Positions 19,838 through 29,300 of a stretch of DNA of 64,000 nt are shown here, in pieces. Every line of letters begins with the position of its first letter. The first letter of the stretch is position 1. This stretch comes from JASLEW01 sp963732005. GTDB taxonomy: Bacteria; Acidobacteriota; Thermoanaerobaculia; Multivoradales; UBA5704. The notes beneath the pieces were generated by a model. The model was not told the origin of the DNA and searched no databases. It was given only the letters and a program-made list of their open reading frames with translations. Both the position numbers and the translations under genes were made by a program. The DNA lies in contig CAVSXT010000005.1 in NCBI GenBank assembly GCA_963732005.1, positions 1,488,001 to 1,552,000 of the forward strand. The letters run 5' to 3'.

Positions 19838-19943
19838 TGCGGGACACCGGCGGACCTCGCCGGCTTGATTCTTGCTCCTGGCCATGGGCGGCGAGCCGGC
19901 GCGCAGGGCGCGCGCTGCCGCTTGCGACTCTCAGGAGGGTGCA

Positions 19944-20429
19944 ATGGGAACCAGGACGCTTCGTCTCGCGGTGGCCGTTCTCGCCGGCTCGGCGCTGCTG
20001 CCGTGGCTGGGCTGTGGCAAGGACTCCGCCGTCGAGATGCGGAAGGACAACCAGGGCAACTCGGAGCTCCAGATCCATGACGAGAAGATCAAGGGCGACC
20101 TCCACAAGGCCGGCCAGGAGCTGAGCAAGGACGCGCAGAACCTCGGGCAGGCGATGGAGAAGGGGGCGCGCGACGTCGATCGGCGCATCGGTCCGGCGGC
20201 GCGCGAGACGCTGGGCGACGCCGCCCTCACCACGCGGGTGAAAGCCCGCCTGATCGCGGCTCCGGACCTCGGCGGCATCCGCATCCACGTCAGCTCGCGC
20301 AACGGCCAGGTGACCCTCGACGGCACGGTGGCCTCGCAGGAGAACCGCGCCGACGCCGAAAAGATCGCCCGCCGCACGGAAGGCGTGCAGGAAGTGATCG
20401 ACCATTTGCAAGTCGGCCCTACCGGGTGA
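19944..20429 (+). CDS. BON-domain lipoprotein with coiled-coil segment
   Basis: 161 residues. The signal peptide ends LLPWLGC (lipobox, Cys about 24). A charged helical segment follows (about 48-75, KIKGDLHKAGQELSKDAQNL). The BON domain is at about 90-158 (ALTTRVKARLIAAPDLGGI, GQVTLDGTVASQENRADAEK, GVQEVIDHLQV). AGGAGG lies about 6 nt before ATG 19944, so unlike its upstream neighbour it has a normal ribosome site. Likely anchored in the cell envelope; precise role unknown. Confidence 0.8.
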   Translation: MGTRTLRLAVAVLAGSALLPWLGCGKDSAVEMRKDNQGNSELQIHDEKIKGDLHKAGQELSKDAQNLGQAMEKGARDVDRRIGPAARETLGDAALTTRVKARLIAAPDLGGIRIHVSSRNGQVTLDGTVASQENRADAEKIARRTEGVQEVIDHLQVGPTG

Positions 20430-20454
20430 CCGGCGGCCCTCCCGGTCCCCGCCG

Positions 20455-21540
20455 TTGCGCCCTCGCCGCCGCGCCCTGGTCTTGCTGGTCCGGCGCGCGC
20501 GGCTTGCGTTGCGCACGCCGGGCTCCCCGCGGTCCTTGGCCACCTCTGCCATCCTGCTGGCCCTGACCACTCTGCTGACCCTGGGGGCCGCTGCGCCGGT
20601 CCGGGCGTGGCCGGCGGCGGCCGGCGGCACGGCGGCCGGCCGGGCGCCGGGGCCGGTGATCGGCCCGCAGCTGGTGGTGGAGGCTGGTCCCGGGCTGGAC
20701 CAGGCGGCGGCGCGGGTGCGGGCGGTGCCGCCCCGGGCTTTCGTCGAGGTGATGGGGCTGCTGGGGCTGGCCGATCCCGGCCCCCCCATCCTGGTGCTGC
20801 TCGAGCCCGAGGGCTCGGCCGCGGCGCGCCAGGTGCCGCCCTGGATCGACGGCTACGCCCTGCCGCGGACGGCGGTGGTGGTGCTGCTGCCGGCGCGGGC
20901 GCCTGCCTATCCCGACTCCTCGCTCGACGGCCTGCTGCGGCACGAGGTGGCGCACGTGCTGGCGGCGCGCGCCGCCGGTGGCCGGTCGTTGCCGCGATGG
21001 TTCGACGAGGGCCTGGCGATGATCGCCGGCGGCACCTGGGGCGCCGACGACAGCGCCCGCTTCCTGCTCGAGCTGATGGTGGACCGCGACGTGCCGCTCG
21101 CCCGGCTCGACGAGCGCTTCGCCGGCAGCCAGCGCCAGGTTGCCGGCGCCTATGCCGTCGCCGGCGCCTTCGTGCGCGACCTCGTGCAGCGCCACGGCGC
21201 CGGCGCGCCCGGCCGCATCCTGGCCGCCGTCGCCGCCGGCGCGCCGTTTCCCGAGGCGTTCGAGGCCGGCACCGGCGTCGCTCTGGACGCGGCCGAGACG
21301 GACTTCTGGCGCCGCCATTCGCTGCAGCGGTGGCTGCCGCTGCTCACCAGCTCGACCGTCCTGTGGCTCGGGATCACCCTGCTGGCCCTGTACGCGGCAG
21401 GGCGCCGCCGGGCCCGCGCCGCCGCCCTGCGAGCGCAATGGGACGCCGAGGAGACCGCGCCGCCGCTCCCCCCGGCCGGCGCCGATGCCGATGCCGGCGC
21501 CGGCGCCGGCGCGAACGCCGGTTCCGATGCCGGCGCTTGA
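20455..21540 (+). CDS. Membrane-anchored gluzincin-like peptidase
   Basis: 361 residues. There is a signal anchor near 28-50. Then LLRHEVAHVLAARAAGGRSLPRWFDEGLA (about 161-190) contains HEVAH and a downstream Glu in FDEG, the gluzincin HExxH...E zinc site seen in M48/MA-like families. One transmembrane helix lies near 300-320 (STVLWLGITLLALYAAG). The end is a DAGA-type repeat. The best available start is TTG 20455. The stop lies inside the repeat; in the +2 frame the same DAGA repeat continues to a stop at 21619, so an indel may have shortened the tail. Confidence 0.7.
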   Translation: MRPRRRALVLLVRRARLALRTPGSPRSLATSAILLALTTLLTLGAAAPVRAWPAAAGGTAAGRAPGPVIGPQLVVEAGPGLDQAAARVRAVPPRAFVEVMGLLGLADPGPPILVLLEPEGSAAARQVPPWIDGYALPRTAVVVLLPARAPAYPDSSLDGLLRHEVAHVLAARAAGGRSLPRWFDEGLAMIAGGTWGADDSARFLLELMVDRDVPLARLDERFAGSQRQVAGAYAVAGAFVRDLVQRHGAGAPGRILAAVAAGAPFPEAFEAGTGVALDAAETDFWRRHSLQRWLPLLTSSTVLWLGITLLALYAAGRRRARAAALRAQWDAEETAPPLPPAGADADAGAGAGANAGSDAGA

Positions 21541-21574
21541 CGCCGGCGCCGATGCCGGCGCTGACGCCGGCGCC
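21478..21574 (+). repeat. Degenerate GC-rich short repeat (GATGCCGGCGC type)
   Basis: Reiterated (G/C)CCGATGCCGGCGC and GACGCCGGCGCC units run across and past the stop of the gluzincin gene. In the gene frame they encode Asp-Ala-Gly-Ala before the stop. In another frame the same peptide continues for about 12 residues beyond it. A repeat of this kind is prone to slippage. Confidence 0.55.
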
Positions 21575-21677
21575 AAAATCGCCGCCCGCCGCCCCGAAAT
21601 CGCGCCTCGCGACACCTGATCTATGTAGGAAGAGGTGTGCCAATGCCCCACGGGGTCGCTTGGGAGGAGGGTAGGTG

Positions 21678-22022
21678 ATGAAACGTGTCGCCTGGAAGAA
21701 ATGCGTCGCCGGTCTGGCCTTGCTGGCGTTGCTCTCGCTGCTGGCGCCGGTGCCGGCGCATGCCGCTGCCTGGGGCGGCGGCGGCCAGACCGCCCTGAGC
21801 GGCAGCTGGACCTGGATCGCCGCCTTCTGGGAGCGCCTCGCGGCGATGATCCTGGGCGGCGGCAACGGCCCGCGCATGTCGCCGACATCGCAGACGTCGC
21901 AGAGATTCGGCCATGGCTCCTTGACTAGGAAGGACGACGCGGTGAGCGCGACCACCACCGACAGCACCGGTGCCATCCTGCCGACGGACGACAACGGCAC
22001 GATGATCAACCCGGATGGCTAG
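21678..22022 (+). CDS. Small exported protein, unrecognised
   Basis: 114 residues. A clear signal peptide (VAGLALLALLSLLAPVPAHA) is followed by a short Trp-containing hydrophobic stretch (WTWIAAFWERLAAMILGGG) and a Ser/Thr/Asp-rich tail ending NPDG. ATG 21678 has GGAGG just upstream. It sits 144 bp before the zinc-motif/TPR gene on the same strand. No family recognised. It could be a secreted signal, a structural peptide or an envelope stress component; none can be preferred. Confidence 0.6.
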   Translation: MKRVAWKKCVAGLALLALLSLLAPVPAHAAAWGGGGQTALSGSWTWIAAFWERLAAMILGGGNGPRMSPTSQTSQRFGHGSLTRKDDAVSATTTDSTGAILPTDDNGTMINPDG

Positions 22023-22166
22023 CGGTGGGTCGGCGGGCGGTGGCGCGGCGCGCCCGGGAGCGGGCGGCCGATGCGGCGCTGGAAGGGTTGCCGTTACAGG
22101 AGCGCGCGGATTGGTTTCGGGCTTGCCGGCTGCTGATGTAAGCTCTCTGTCACGGAGGATCGAGCC

Positions 22167-23687
22167 ATGAGCGAGCATCCGACCGCGGCCGAGCTCGAGG
22201 GTTTGGTCCGTGGCGACCTGACGCGGGAGCAGGCGAAGCTGGTGGTGCGCCATCTGCTGCGAGGATGCGAGAGCTGCCTTGCCTTCGTCGCGCCCTACGC
22301 TTCAGGGTTGCTGGATCGCTTTGGCCGCCATGGTCACCCTGGCGCCTCCGGCCCCGGGGCCGCCGCCCTCGGCCAGGCGGTGGTGGCGAGCCTGGCGGGT
22401 CGCCCGGGCCGTGCCGGCGGCACCGTCACCCCGCTGCCGGCCTCGCCGGCCCCGACGCCCCTGCCGTCCGCCGCGGAGCGCGGGGGGCGCAATCGGGCGC
22501 AGCTCGAGAGCGCCTACGAGCGCGCCATCGATCGCGCCTTCGCGGTGGTCTTGCGGCATGGCGAGCAGGCGGCCCGGACCGGCGCCAAGGTCCGCGCGAC
22601 GCTCGCCCAGCTCGCCGCCGGGGGACTCGACGGCATGTGCGAGCTGCCTGCCGAGTTGCGCGGCTTCGCCGGCTTCGAGGCCCTGCTCGAGCGCAGCTGG
22701 GCCATGCGCCGCGAGGATCCGCGGCAGATGGTCAAGCTCGCGGAGCTCGCCGCCACGGTCGCGGCAGGCCTGGGGGACGAGGGCTTCAGCAGCGGCCAGG
22801 TGGACGAGTTCCGGGCGCGGGCGGAGATCGAGCTGGCCAATGCCTACCGCGTCATGGATCGCCTGGACGAGGCGCGGTCGGGCATCGAAGCGGCGCGCCG
22901 GCATTTCTTGGCCGGCAGCCAGGACCGCCTGCTGGGAGCCCGCCTGCTGGAGGTGGAAGCCAACATCCACGGCGACCGCGGCGAGCTGGACGAAGCGCTG
23001 GCGGCTCTCGAGGTGGTGCTGCGGACCTATCGCCGCTACGGCGATCCGCACCTGGCCGGCCGCAGCCTGATCAAGAAGGGCATCTACACCGCTCGCGCCG
23101 GGCGCCGCCAGGAGGCGATCGAGCTGTTCACCGAAGGGATCGCGATGATCGATCCGCGGCAGGACGGCCCGCTGGTGCTGGCTGCCGTCCACAACACCGC
23201 CTGCTGCCTGCTGGAAGACGGCCGCTGCCGCGAGGCGCGCTCGCTGCTCTGGCGCCACCTCGCCTTCTACGAGCAGCACGCCGGCCGCCAGGACCGGCTC
23301 AAGCTGCGCTGGCTGCAGGCGCAGATCCATGCCGGCCTGGGCCAGGTCGCCCGCGCCGAGCGCGCTTTCGAGGAAGTGCGCCTGGGCCTGCGCGAGGCGG
23401 GCAAGACGCACAGCGAGGCGATGGCCACCGTCGACCTGGCCGGTCTCCACCAGCGCCAGGGCCGCGACGAGGAGGCGCGGAGCCTCGCCATCGCGGCCGC
23501 CGAGCTGCTGCTGGGCCTGGCCCTCAGCAGCGAGACCTCGGCTGCGCTCGAGCTGCTGAAGTCCCGCCTCGAGCAGGCCGCCGTGCTCACTCCGGAGCTG
23601 GCGGCCCAGGCCATGCACCAGATCGTGCAGATACTGCGCGAAACCGCCCCCGACGACCAGCCGATCCTGCTGGTGCGATCCGCCTGA
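22167..23687 (+). CDS. N-terminal His-Cys-Cys motif plus TPR protein
   Basis: 506 residues. The N-terminus carries a HLLRGCESC segment (about 28-36), similar to the His/Cys pattern of zinc-containing anti-sigma factors though with one extra residue between His and Cys. A variable Pro/Ala-rich linker follows (about 55-105), then helical repeats to the end of the protein. These read as TPR-type, for example ARSGIEAARRHFLAG, ELDEALAALEVVLRTYRRYG, AGRRQEAIELFTEGIAMIDP and LGQVARAERAFEEVRLGLRE. GGAGG precedes ATG 22167. Such proteins usually bind partner proteins or peptides in the cytoplasm. The convergent neighbour is an HTH regulator and the upstream neighbour a small exported protein, so a signalling trio is possible. 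Function unproven. Confidence 0.75.
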   Translation: MSEHPTAAELEGLVRGDLTREQAKLVVRHLLRGCESCLAFVAPYASGLLDRFGRHGHPGASGPGAAALGQAVVASLAGRPGRAGGTVTPLPASPAPTPLPSAAERGGRNRAQLESAYERAIDRAFAVVLRHGEQAARTGAKVRATLAQLAAGGLDGMCELPAELRGFAGFEALLERSWAMRREDPRQMVKLAELAATVAAGLGDEGFSSGQVDEFRARAEIELANAYRVMDRLDEARSGIEAARRHFLAGSQDRLLGARLLEVEANIHGDRGELDEALAALEVVLRTYRRYGDPHLAGRSLIKKGIYTARAGRRQEAIELFTEGIAMIDPRQDGPLVLAAVHNTACCLLEDGRCREARSLLWRHLAFYEQHAGRQDRLKLRWLQAQIHAGLGQVARAERAFEEVRLGLREAGKTHSEAMATVDLAGLHQRQGRDEEARSLAIAAAELLLGLALSSETSAALELLKSRLEQAAVLTPELAAQAMHQIVQILRETAPDDQPILLVRSA

Positions 23688-23714
23688 CCGGCCGCCGGGC
23701 TGGGATCAGAGCTT

Positions 23715-23736
23715 AGTAGTCCTGACCAGGACTACT
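23715..23736. terminator. Perfect 10-bp-arm inverted repeat at convergent gene ends
   Basis: AGTAGTCCTG-AC-CAGGACTACT is a perfect inverted repeat between the TPR stop (23687) and the HTH stop (23732-23734), overlapping the latter. As RNA it can form a nine-pair stem with loop GACC. No U-run follows, so it could be either a bidirectional terminator or a protein-binding palindrome. Confidence 0.45.
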
Positions 23737-24160
23737 TGAGCTCGAGGTCGGGGTCGCCGGCTGCCGAACCGGGCAGGCCGATGAGCTTGCGCAGCGATTC
23801 TCGCACCATGTCGTCGATCTCGTTCTGGGAGGTGGCGCCGGGGCGGGCCTGCGGCTGCCGCGCCTGCACCTGGTCCTCGCCGTACATCTGGGCAAGCATC
23901 CGGTAGAGGCGGTCCTCCGCCGGCCCCGCGGGCGCCGCGACCGGGCAGGCCGCCGCGAAGAACCGGCCGGGCGAGAAGCCGATCACGCCCAGGATGGCCA
24001 GCAGGTGCTCGATCTTGAGGCCGAGGCCGCCACGCATCAGCCGGGTGACGGTGCCCACCCGCCAGCCGAGCTGGCGCTCGACGTCCCGGTAGGTGTGGTT
24101 GGACAGCCGGATGGCGCTCTTGAGCAGCGAGATGATGCGTTCACTTTCGGCAGGTGGCAT
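23732..24160 (-). CDS. HTH (XRE-like) transcriptional regulator
   Basis: 142 residues. An HTH of the lambda-repressor type spans about residues 10-60: DVERQLGWRVGTVTRLMRGG provides the turn and recognition helix, and LKIEHLLAILGVIGFSPGRF the following helix. The C-terminal half is polar with LYRMLAQMYGEDQV and NEIDDMVRESLRKLIGL helices. Start ATG 24160 lies exactly six bases after TAGGAT, suggesting a leaderless transcript. It is convergent with the TPR gene. Target genes unknown. Confidence 0.75.
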   Translation of the reverse strand: MPPAESERIISLLKSAIRLSNHTYRDVERQLGWRVGTVTRLMRGGLGLKIEHLLAILGVIGFSPGRFFAAACPVAAPAGPAEDRLYRMLAQMYGEDQVQARQPQARPGATSQNEIDDMVRESLRKLIGLPGSAAGDPDLELK

Positions 24161-24166
24161 CCCGGC

Positions 24167-24172
24167 ATCCTA
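24167..24172 (-). promoter_or_regulatory. TAGGAT -10-like box six bases before ATG
   Basis: On the minus strand TAGGAT is followed by GCCGGG and ATG 24160, the regulator start. The spacing is the same six bases seen before three other genes here. The box lies in the 21-bp gap to the stop of the upstream ABC permease gene. Confidence 0.4.
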
Positions 24173-24181
24173 CTGCGGCGA

Positions 24182-25240
24182 TCAACGCCAGCGGAAGATC
24201 CTCAGCGCCAGCAGGAAGCTGGCGGCGCCCCAGGCGCAGACGACGGCGAGCTTGGCCGCCACCGCCCCCGGCGACCAGCCTTCGGTGATGATGCCGCGCA
24301 GGGCGTCGTTGAGCGAGGTCAGCGGCAGCGCCCTGATCAGCGGTTGCACCCAGTCGGGGAACCTGTCCGCCGAGAAGAAGACCCCCGACAGCAGCCACAT
24401 GGGCAGCATCGCCACGTTGGCCAGGCCGCTCGCTCCCTCGACGGTACGCACTCGCGAGGCAATGAGCAGGCCGATGCCGCAGAAGGTCATCGCCCCCAGC
24501 AGGCAGGTGGCGAACAGCAGCCACAGCGAGCCGCGCACGGCGACGCCGAAAGCCAGCCAGCCGACTCCAACCAGCACCACCATCTCCGGCACCAGGAAGA
24601 TGAGCCGGCCGAGCACCTGCGCCAGCAGGTAGTGGCTGCGGCGCATCGGCGTCGCGACCAGCCGCTTCAACAGCTGCTTCTGGCGGGCGGTGGTGATGGA
24701 GAAGGCGAGGCTCCAGATGCCCGTGCTCATCAGGTTCAGGCCAAGCAGGCCGGGGATGAGGAAGTCGATGTAGCGCGAGCCCTGCTCGGTGACCAGGTCG
24801 GTGCGGATGGCGAGCCGGTCGGCGCGGCCGGCGGCGCGTTGCAGCGCATCCTCCGCCTCGAGGCGGGCGATGCGCGAGTCGGGGCGCGTCTGGTCGAAGC
24901 GGAAGGTCCAGGGGCGCCCGGTCCCGGCCGCGAGATCGCCGGGATCGACCAGCAGCGAGATCTTGCCGGTGCGCAACGCCTCGCGGGCCTGCTCGGGCGC
25001 CATGGTGCGGACGAGCAGGACCGGCGACCGCGCCAGGGCGGCGGTGGCCCGCGCGGCGCCGGGGCCCGCCACGACGCCGATCGGGATGCGGTCGGGGGCC
25101 TTGTCGCGGAAGGCCAGACCGAGGGCGATGGCGAGCAGCAGCGGGAAGGCGAAGACCCAGAACAGCGCCTCCGGCTCGCGCACGAACTCGCGGATGCGCG
25201 TCAGGGTCAGCTGCAGCAGCGGCAAGGAGCGATCGCGCAT
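24182..25240 (-). CDS. ABC-2 type transporter permease
   Basis: 352 residues with an ABC-2 membrane layout. One N-terminal TM (FWVFAFPLLLAIALGLAF) is followed by a ~140-residue extracytoplasmic loop. Five or six TMs follow from about 175 on, including IDFLIPGLLGLNLMSTGIWS, LLFATCLLGAMTFCGIGLLI and LANVAMLPMWLLSGVFFSAD, typical of drug/lipid exporters of the YhhJ/NatB type. ATG 25240 lies 4 nt after the stop of the ATPase gene, with GAGGAA overlapping that stop, so the subunits are translationally coupled. Cargo unknown. Confidence 0.85.
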   Translation of the reverse strand: MRDRSLPLLQLTLTRIREFVREPEALFWVFAFPLLLAIALGLAFRDKAPDRIPIGVVAGPGAARATAALARSPVLLVRTMAPEQAREALRTGKISLLVDPGDLAAGTGRPWTFRFDQTRPDSRIARLEAEDALQRAAGRADRLAIRTDLVTEQGSRYIDFLIPGLLGLNLMSTGIWSLAFSITTARQKQLLKRLVATPMRRSHYLLAQVLGRLIFLVPEMVVLVGVGWLAFGVAVRGSLWLLFATCLLGAMTFCGIGLLIASRVRTVEGASGLANVAMLPMWLLSGVFFSADRFPDWVQPLIRALPLTSLNDALRGIITEGWSPGAVAAKLAVVCAWGAASFLLALRIFRWR

Positions 25241-25244
25241 CGGG

Positions 25245-26231
25245 CTATTCCTCGCGCAGCGCCCGGCCGGTCCGCGCCACGAAGACGTCTTCGAGCGTCG
25301 CGCGATGCGTCGACAGGTGCACCAGGCGCGCCTGCGCCCGCTCGACGGCGGCCAGCAGCGCCGGCACGCCGGCGATGAGCGAACCCACGGCCAGCGTCCA
25401 GTTGGCGCCGTGGCGGTGGACCTCGCGCACCCCTGCGAGAGCCAGCAGGGAGTCGCGCGTCAGCTCGGGCTCGGAAGCGAACTCGACGACGTCCGCGGCG
25501 TGCAGGGAGGCGATCAGCTCGGCGGGAGTGCCGAGGGCGATGACCCGCCCGTGATCGACGATGGCCACGCGATCGCAGAGGCGCTCGGCCTCTTCCATGT
25601 AATGGGTGGTCAGGGCGACGGTGCCGCCGCCGGCGCGGAACTCGCCGATCTGCTCCCAGAGCTGCAAACGGCTCTGCGGGTCGAGGCCGGTGGTGGGCTC
25701 GTCGAGGAACAGCAGCTCGGGATCGCCGACCAGCGCGCAGGCCACCGCCAGGCGCTGCTTCTGGCCGCCGGAGAGCTTGCCGACCGGCGCGTCGCGCTTT
25801 TCGTCGAGGGCGAGGCGCGCCATCACCGCTTCGGGCGCCCGGCCGCGCAGATAGAAAGAGCGGAACAGCCGTAGGGTCTCGATCACCGTCAGCTTGGGAC
25901 TGAGCTGCGTCTCCTGCAGCGCCAGGCCCAGGCGCTGGCGCAGCGCCTGGCTGCGCCGGGTCCAGGTGGTGCCGAGCACCTCGACCTCGCCGGCGTCGGG
26001 CACGGTGAGCCCCTCGAGGATCTCGAGCGTGGTGGTCTTGCCGGCGCCATTGGGGCCCAGCAGGCCGAAGCACTCGCCGCGCCGCACCTCGAGGTCGAGG
26101 CCGTCGACGGCCACCACGTCGCCATAGCGCTTGACCAGGCCGCGGCAGCGCACGGCGACGTCGGGGGTCCGAGCGCCGGCGGCGGGGAATGGCGGCGTTT
26201 GGGCGGGGTCGGGAAGCGTGGCTTCGGTCAT
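25245..26231 (-). CDS. ABC transporter ATP-binding protein
   Basis: 328 residues. Walker A GPNGAGKTTT (about 60-69), ABC signature LSGGQKQRLAVA (about 151), Walker B LLFLDEPTTGLDP (about 172) and H-loop ALTTHYMEE are all intact. The C-terminal ~90 residues match the DUF4162-like region of exporter ATPases and end STHRATLEDVFVARTGRAL. It powers the adjacent ABC-2 permease. The start is ATG 26231; no good ribosome site is visible upstream. Confidence 0.92.
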   Translation of the reverse strand: MTEATLPDPAQTPPFPAAGARTPDVAVRCRGLVKRYGDVVAVDGLDLEVRRGECFGLLGPNGAGKTTTLEILEGLTVPDAGEVEVLGTTWTRRSQALRQRLGLALQETQLSPKLTVIETLRLFRSFYLRGRAPEAVMARLALDEKRDAPVGKLSGGQKQRLAVACALVGDPELLFLDEPTTGLDPQSRLQLWEQIGEFRAGGGTVALTTHYMEEAERLCDRVAIVDHGRVIALGTPAELIASLHAADVVEFASEPELTRDSLLALAGVREVHRHGANWTLAVGSLIAGVPALLAAVERAQARLVHLSTHRATLEDVFVARTGRALREE

Positions 26232-26388
26232 GGGCGGGCGCCGTGGGGAAAAAACCTGGAAGAAACCGGGCGGCAACCTAGCACACTTGGGCGGCGGCCG
26301 AGTGGCGGGCGACCAGCGGCGGCCGGGGGCGGGCGACCTGAAGCAGCCTGGGGCCGCGGGCCGCCGGCGCCCGGTCCGGGGTGGACGC

Positions 26389-29300
26389 TCAGTCCCTGGT
26401 TGACTTCGCCGCGGCCGGCGCCGGCACCCTGCCGTCGAGGACCGCCAGCCTGGTGCGCGCCAGCCGCCAGGTGGTGCTCGCGTCATCCTGCGTGGGCCGT
26501 TCGACGCGGGCGTAGAGGCCGCGCGCCACCTCCGGCAGGCCGTACTGCTCGGCGATGCGGCCGAAGACGTACCAGTCCAGCGGACCGGGCTCGGGCTCGT
26601 CGCCAGCGGCGAGCGCCTGCACCATCGCCTGGTAGGCCTCGCCCGGCCGGCTGCTCTCGGCGAGCAGCGCCGCGAGGGTATGGAGAGCATTGTGGGTCTT
26701 GCCGTCGGGGCGCTGCGTCGCACGCCGCGCCAGCTCGACCGCTTCCTGATCCGCGCGGCCGCGCACCAGCAGCAGCCAGGCGAGGCCGTTGAGCTCTTCG
26801 GTTTCCGCGCCGGCGGACTCGGCCAGCTGGCGATAGACGCGTTCGGCGTCGTCGAAATCGCCCTGCTTCATGGCGGTCTGGGCGAGCACCAGCTGTGCCT
26901 GGCGGTCCCCGGGCAGGCGCTCGAGCCGCCGCTGCGCGAGCTCGACGATGGCGCCGCTGCGGCCCAGCTTCTGCATAGCGCTCGCCTCGAGCAAGAAGGG
27001 CAGGGCCGCTCCCGGCCGCGCCGCGGCCAGGCGCCGCGCCAGCTCGATCGCCTCGTCCCACTGCCGCCGCTCGCCGGCGGCGATGGCGAGCGCGAGGTCG
27101 AGCGCGAGCTGCCGCTCAGTTACCGTTTCGGCGACGCGGCAGGCGCGGAGGATCGGCGCGACGGTGTCGTCCGTGCTGTCCGACGCCGCCAGCGCCGCCG
27201 CGGCGCAGCGCGCCGGCTCCGCGCCGGCCGCGCCGCCGCGCGCCCAGAGCACGGCGAACGGCGGCGCCGGGAGCTCGCCTGCCGGGTCCTTGGTCAGCGC
27301 GCGCGCCCAGTCGAGCCACTGGCGGGCGCCGGGCAGATCCCCCGCTCCGAGCCGCCGCAGCGCCTCCGTTCCCAGCATCGCCGGCACGGTGCTGAACCCG
27401 GCGATGCGGTAGTCCCCGCCTTCGCGCACGACGAAGAACTGTTCGTCCAGGTCCACGAGCGGGGTGCGGTAGTCGATGCGATAGCCCAGGGCGTCGTCGC
27501 CGCTGACGGTTTCCTTCATCGCCGCGAAGGCGAGCTCGAACACCAGCTCGGGCGGGAGCCCGCCTGCCTTGGCGAGCTGGCGCCGCAGGGATTTCCCGAT
27601 CTGCGCCAGGTCGGTCGACTGGCCATCGAGCTGCGCCGCGTCCGCCGTCACCGCGCTCTTGCTGACGAGCCGCATGAGCGCCTTGGGGTCGGCGTCGCCG
27701 TGCGCGAAGGCCAGGAAGAGCCGCCGCGCCACGGTCGAGGGCTCCCCCGCGGGCAAGGGGATCTGGTCCAGCGGGCGCACCTGGCGCAGCATGGCGGCTC
27801 GAGCCAGGATGTCGGAGGCGGCGGGCGATAGCGGTCCGGCCCGCTCGAGCAGCGCCGCCGCCGCCGCGAAGGCGCGCAGGCGCAACAGGGTCTGCGCGGC
27901 GGATTGCAGGATCGTCAATTGCCTGGCCGGCTCGTCGGTCGTCCGCTCGACCTCGTGGATGGCCGCCTCCGCGCCGCCGGTCATGGCGGTGGCCACGGTG
28001 ACCGCCGTCCGCTTGGTCTCGGTGTCTTTCATGGTGGTGGCAAGCTCGAGCGCCTCGGCGTGCCGGCCGGCATAGACCAGGTCGATCAGCAGGTTCTCGT
28101 CGTAGGCGTGGTTGTCGTCGTCCTTGCGCACGGCCTGGTATTCGGCGATGGCCGCTTTCAGGCCGGCGCCCTCCGCAAACCTCTGTCCCTGGTCGTCGTG
28201 CTCGAGCAGGATCGCGTAGTCGATGCGCGTGGTGGCCAGCGCGGGGTCGAGCTGCTTGGCCTTGACGTAGGCCGCGAGCGCCCGCTGGCGCGAGAAGCCG
28301 GGCCCGAAGCGCCGGCCGATCGCGTCGTGCTGCAGCACCCAGCCGAGCGTCGACCAGGCGGCGGCGGACCGGGGCTCGATCGCCACGGCGCGCTCGGCCT
28401 CCCGCCACGCCGCCTCGCCCAGGCCACCGGCGAGCAGCGCCCGGGCGAGCCGCTGGTGGGGCAAGGCCTTGGTTGGCGCCGCCGCTGCTTCCTGGCGGAA
28501 CTCCAGCAGGGCCTCGCGGATGTGGCCGGCGGCGGCCTGCGCCTCGCCAACCTGCTGGAACCGCAGCAGCACCGGCCGCTCCTTTTTCAGTTGGACGAGC
28601 GACGCATGCAAGGCGGCCAGCTCGGCGGCGGAGATGCGCTGCCGCCCCGAGTCGAAGCGCAGGGTGGCGGTGACGATCCCCCGTTCGCCGGCGGTGTACT
28701 GCTCCGCCAGGGTCGCGGTGCCCAGCTGCCGGACGCGCGAGGACGGCAGGTCCGCGGGCTCGTAGCCAGCCGGCGGCACCACGCGATAGCGGACCTCGAC
28801 GGTGTGCGGCAGCCGGAACCAGTAATCGATCCGGCGCGGCTCGGTGTCCTCGCCGGTTGCCGGTTTGGGGTCGTTCTCCTTGTCCCTGTCCTCCGCGGTC
28901 AGGTCGGCGGGCAGCAGGTCGAACAGCGCGGTGTAGCCGACCCCCACGACGGCGATGGCGAGGTCGGTGTACCCCCGTCCTGCCGCGCTCACTTCCAGGC
29001 GCTGCGACAGCGGGCGCGAGAGCTCCAGCGGATCGGAGCTCGCGAAGGAGTTGGCGGTCTTGCCGCGGAAAGTGTCCCTGGCGTAGTCGTCGCCCTCCTG
29101 GCGCAGCGTCGCCACCGCGGTGGCGGCGAGATGGGCGCGCACGTGCCGCTCGGCGGCGCCGGCGTACTCGGAGGTCTCGACGACGCGAGCGGGCCCGGAG
29201 TCGGCGAGGAAGAACTCGCGGGTCTTCTGGATCCGGTTCTCGGCGGAGCTGGCGGCGGGGGTGCGGACGAGGCCGGCGATGCCCGGTGCCGCGACCAGGG

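Noticed and set aside
14852..19885. A 1,677-residue minus-strand open frame
   Set aside because: It overlaps the Asp-box, ligD and ku genes in another frame and has no recognisable domain.
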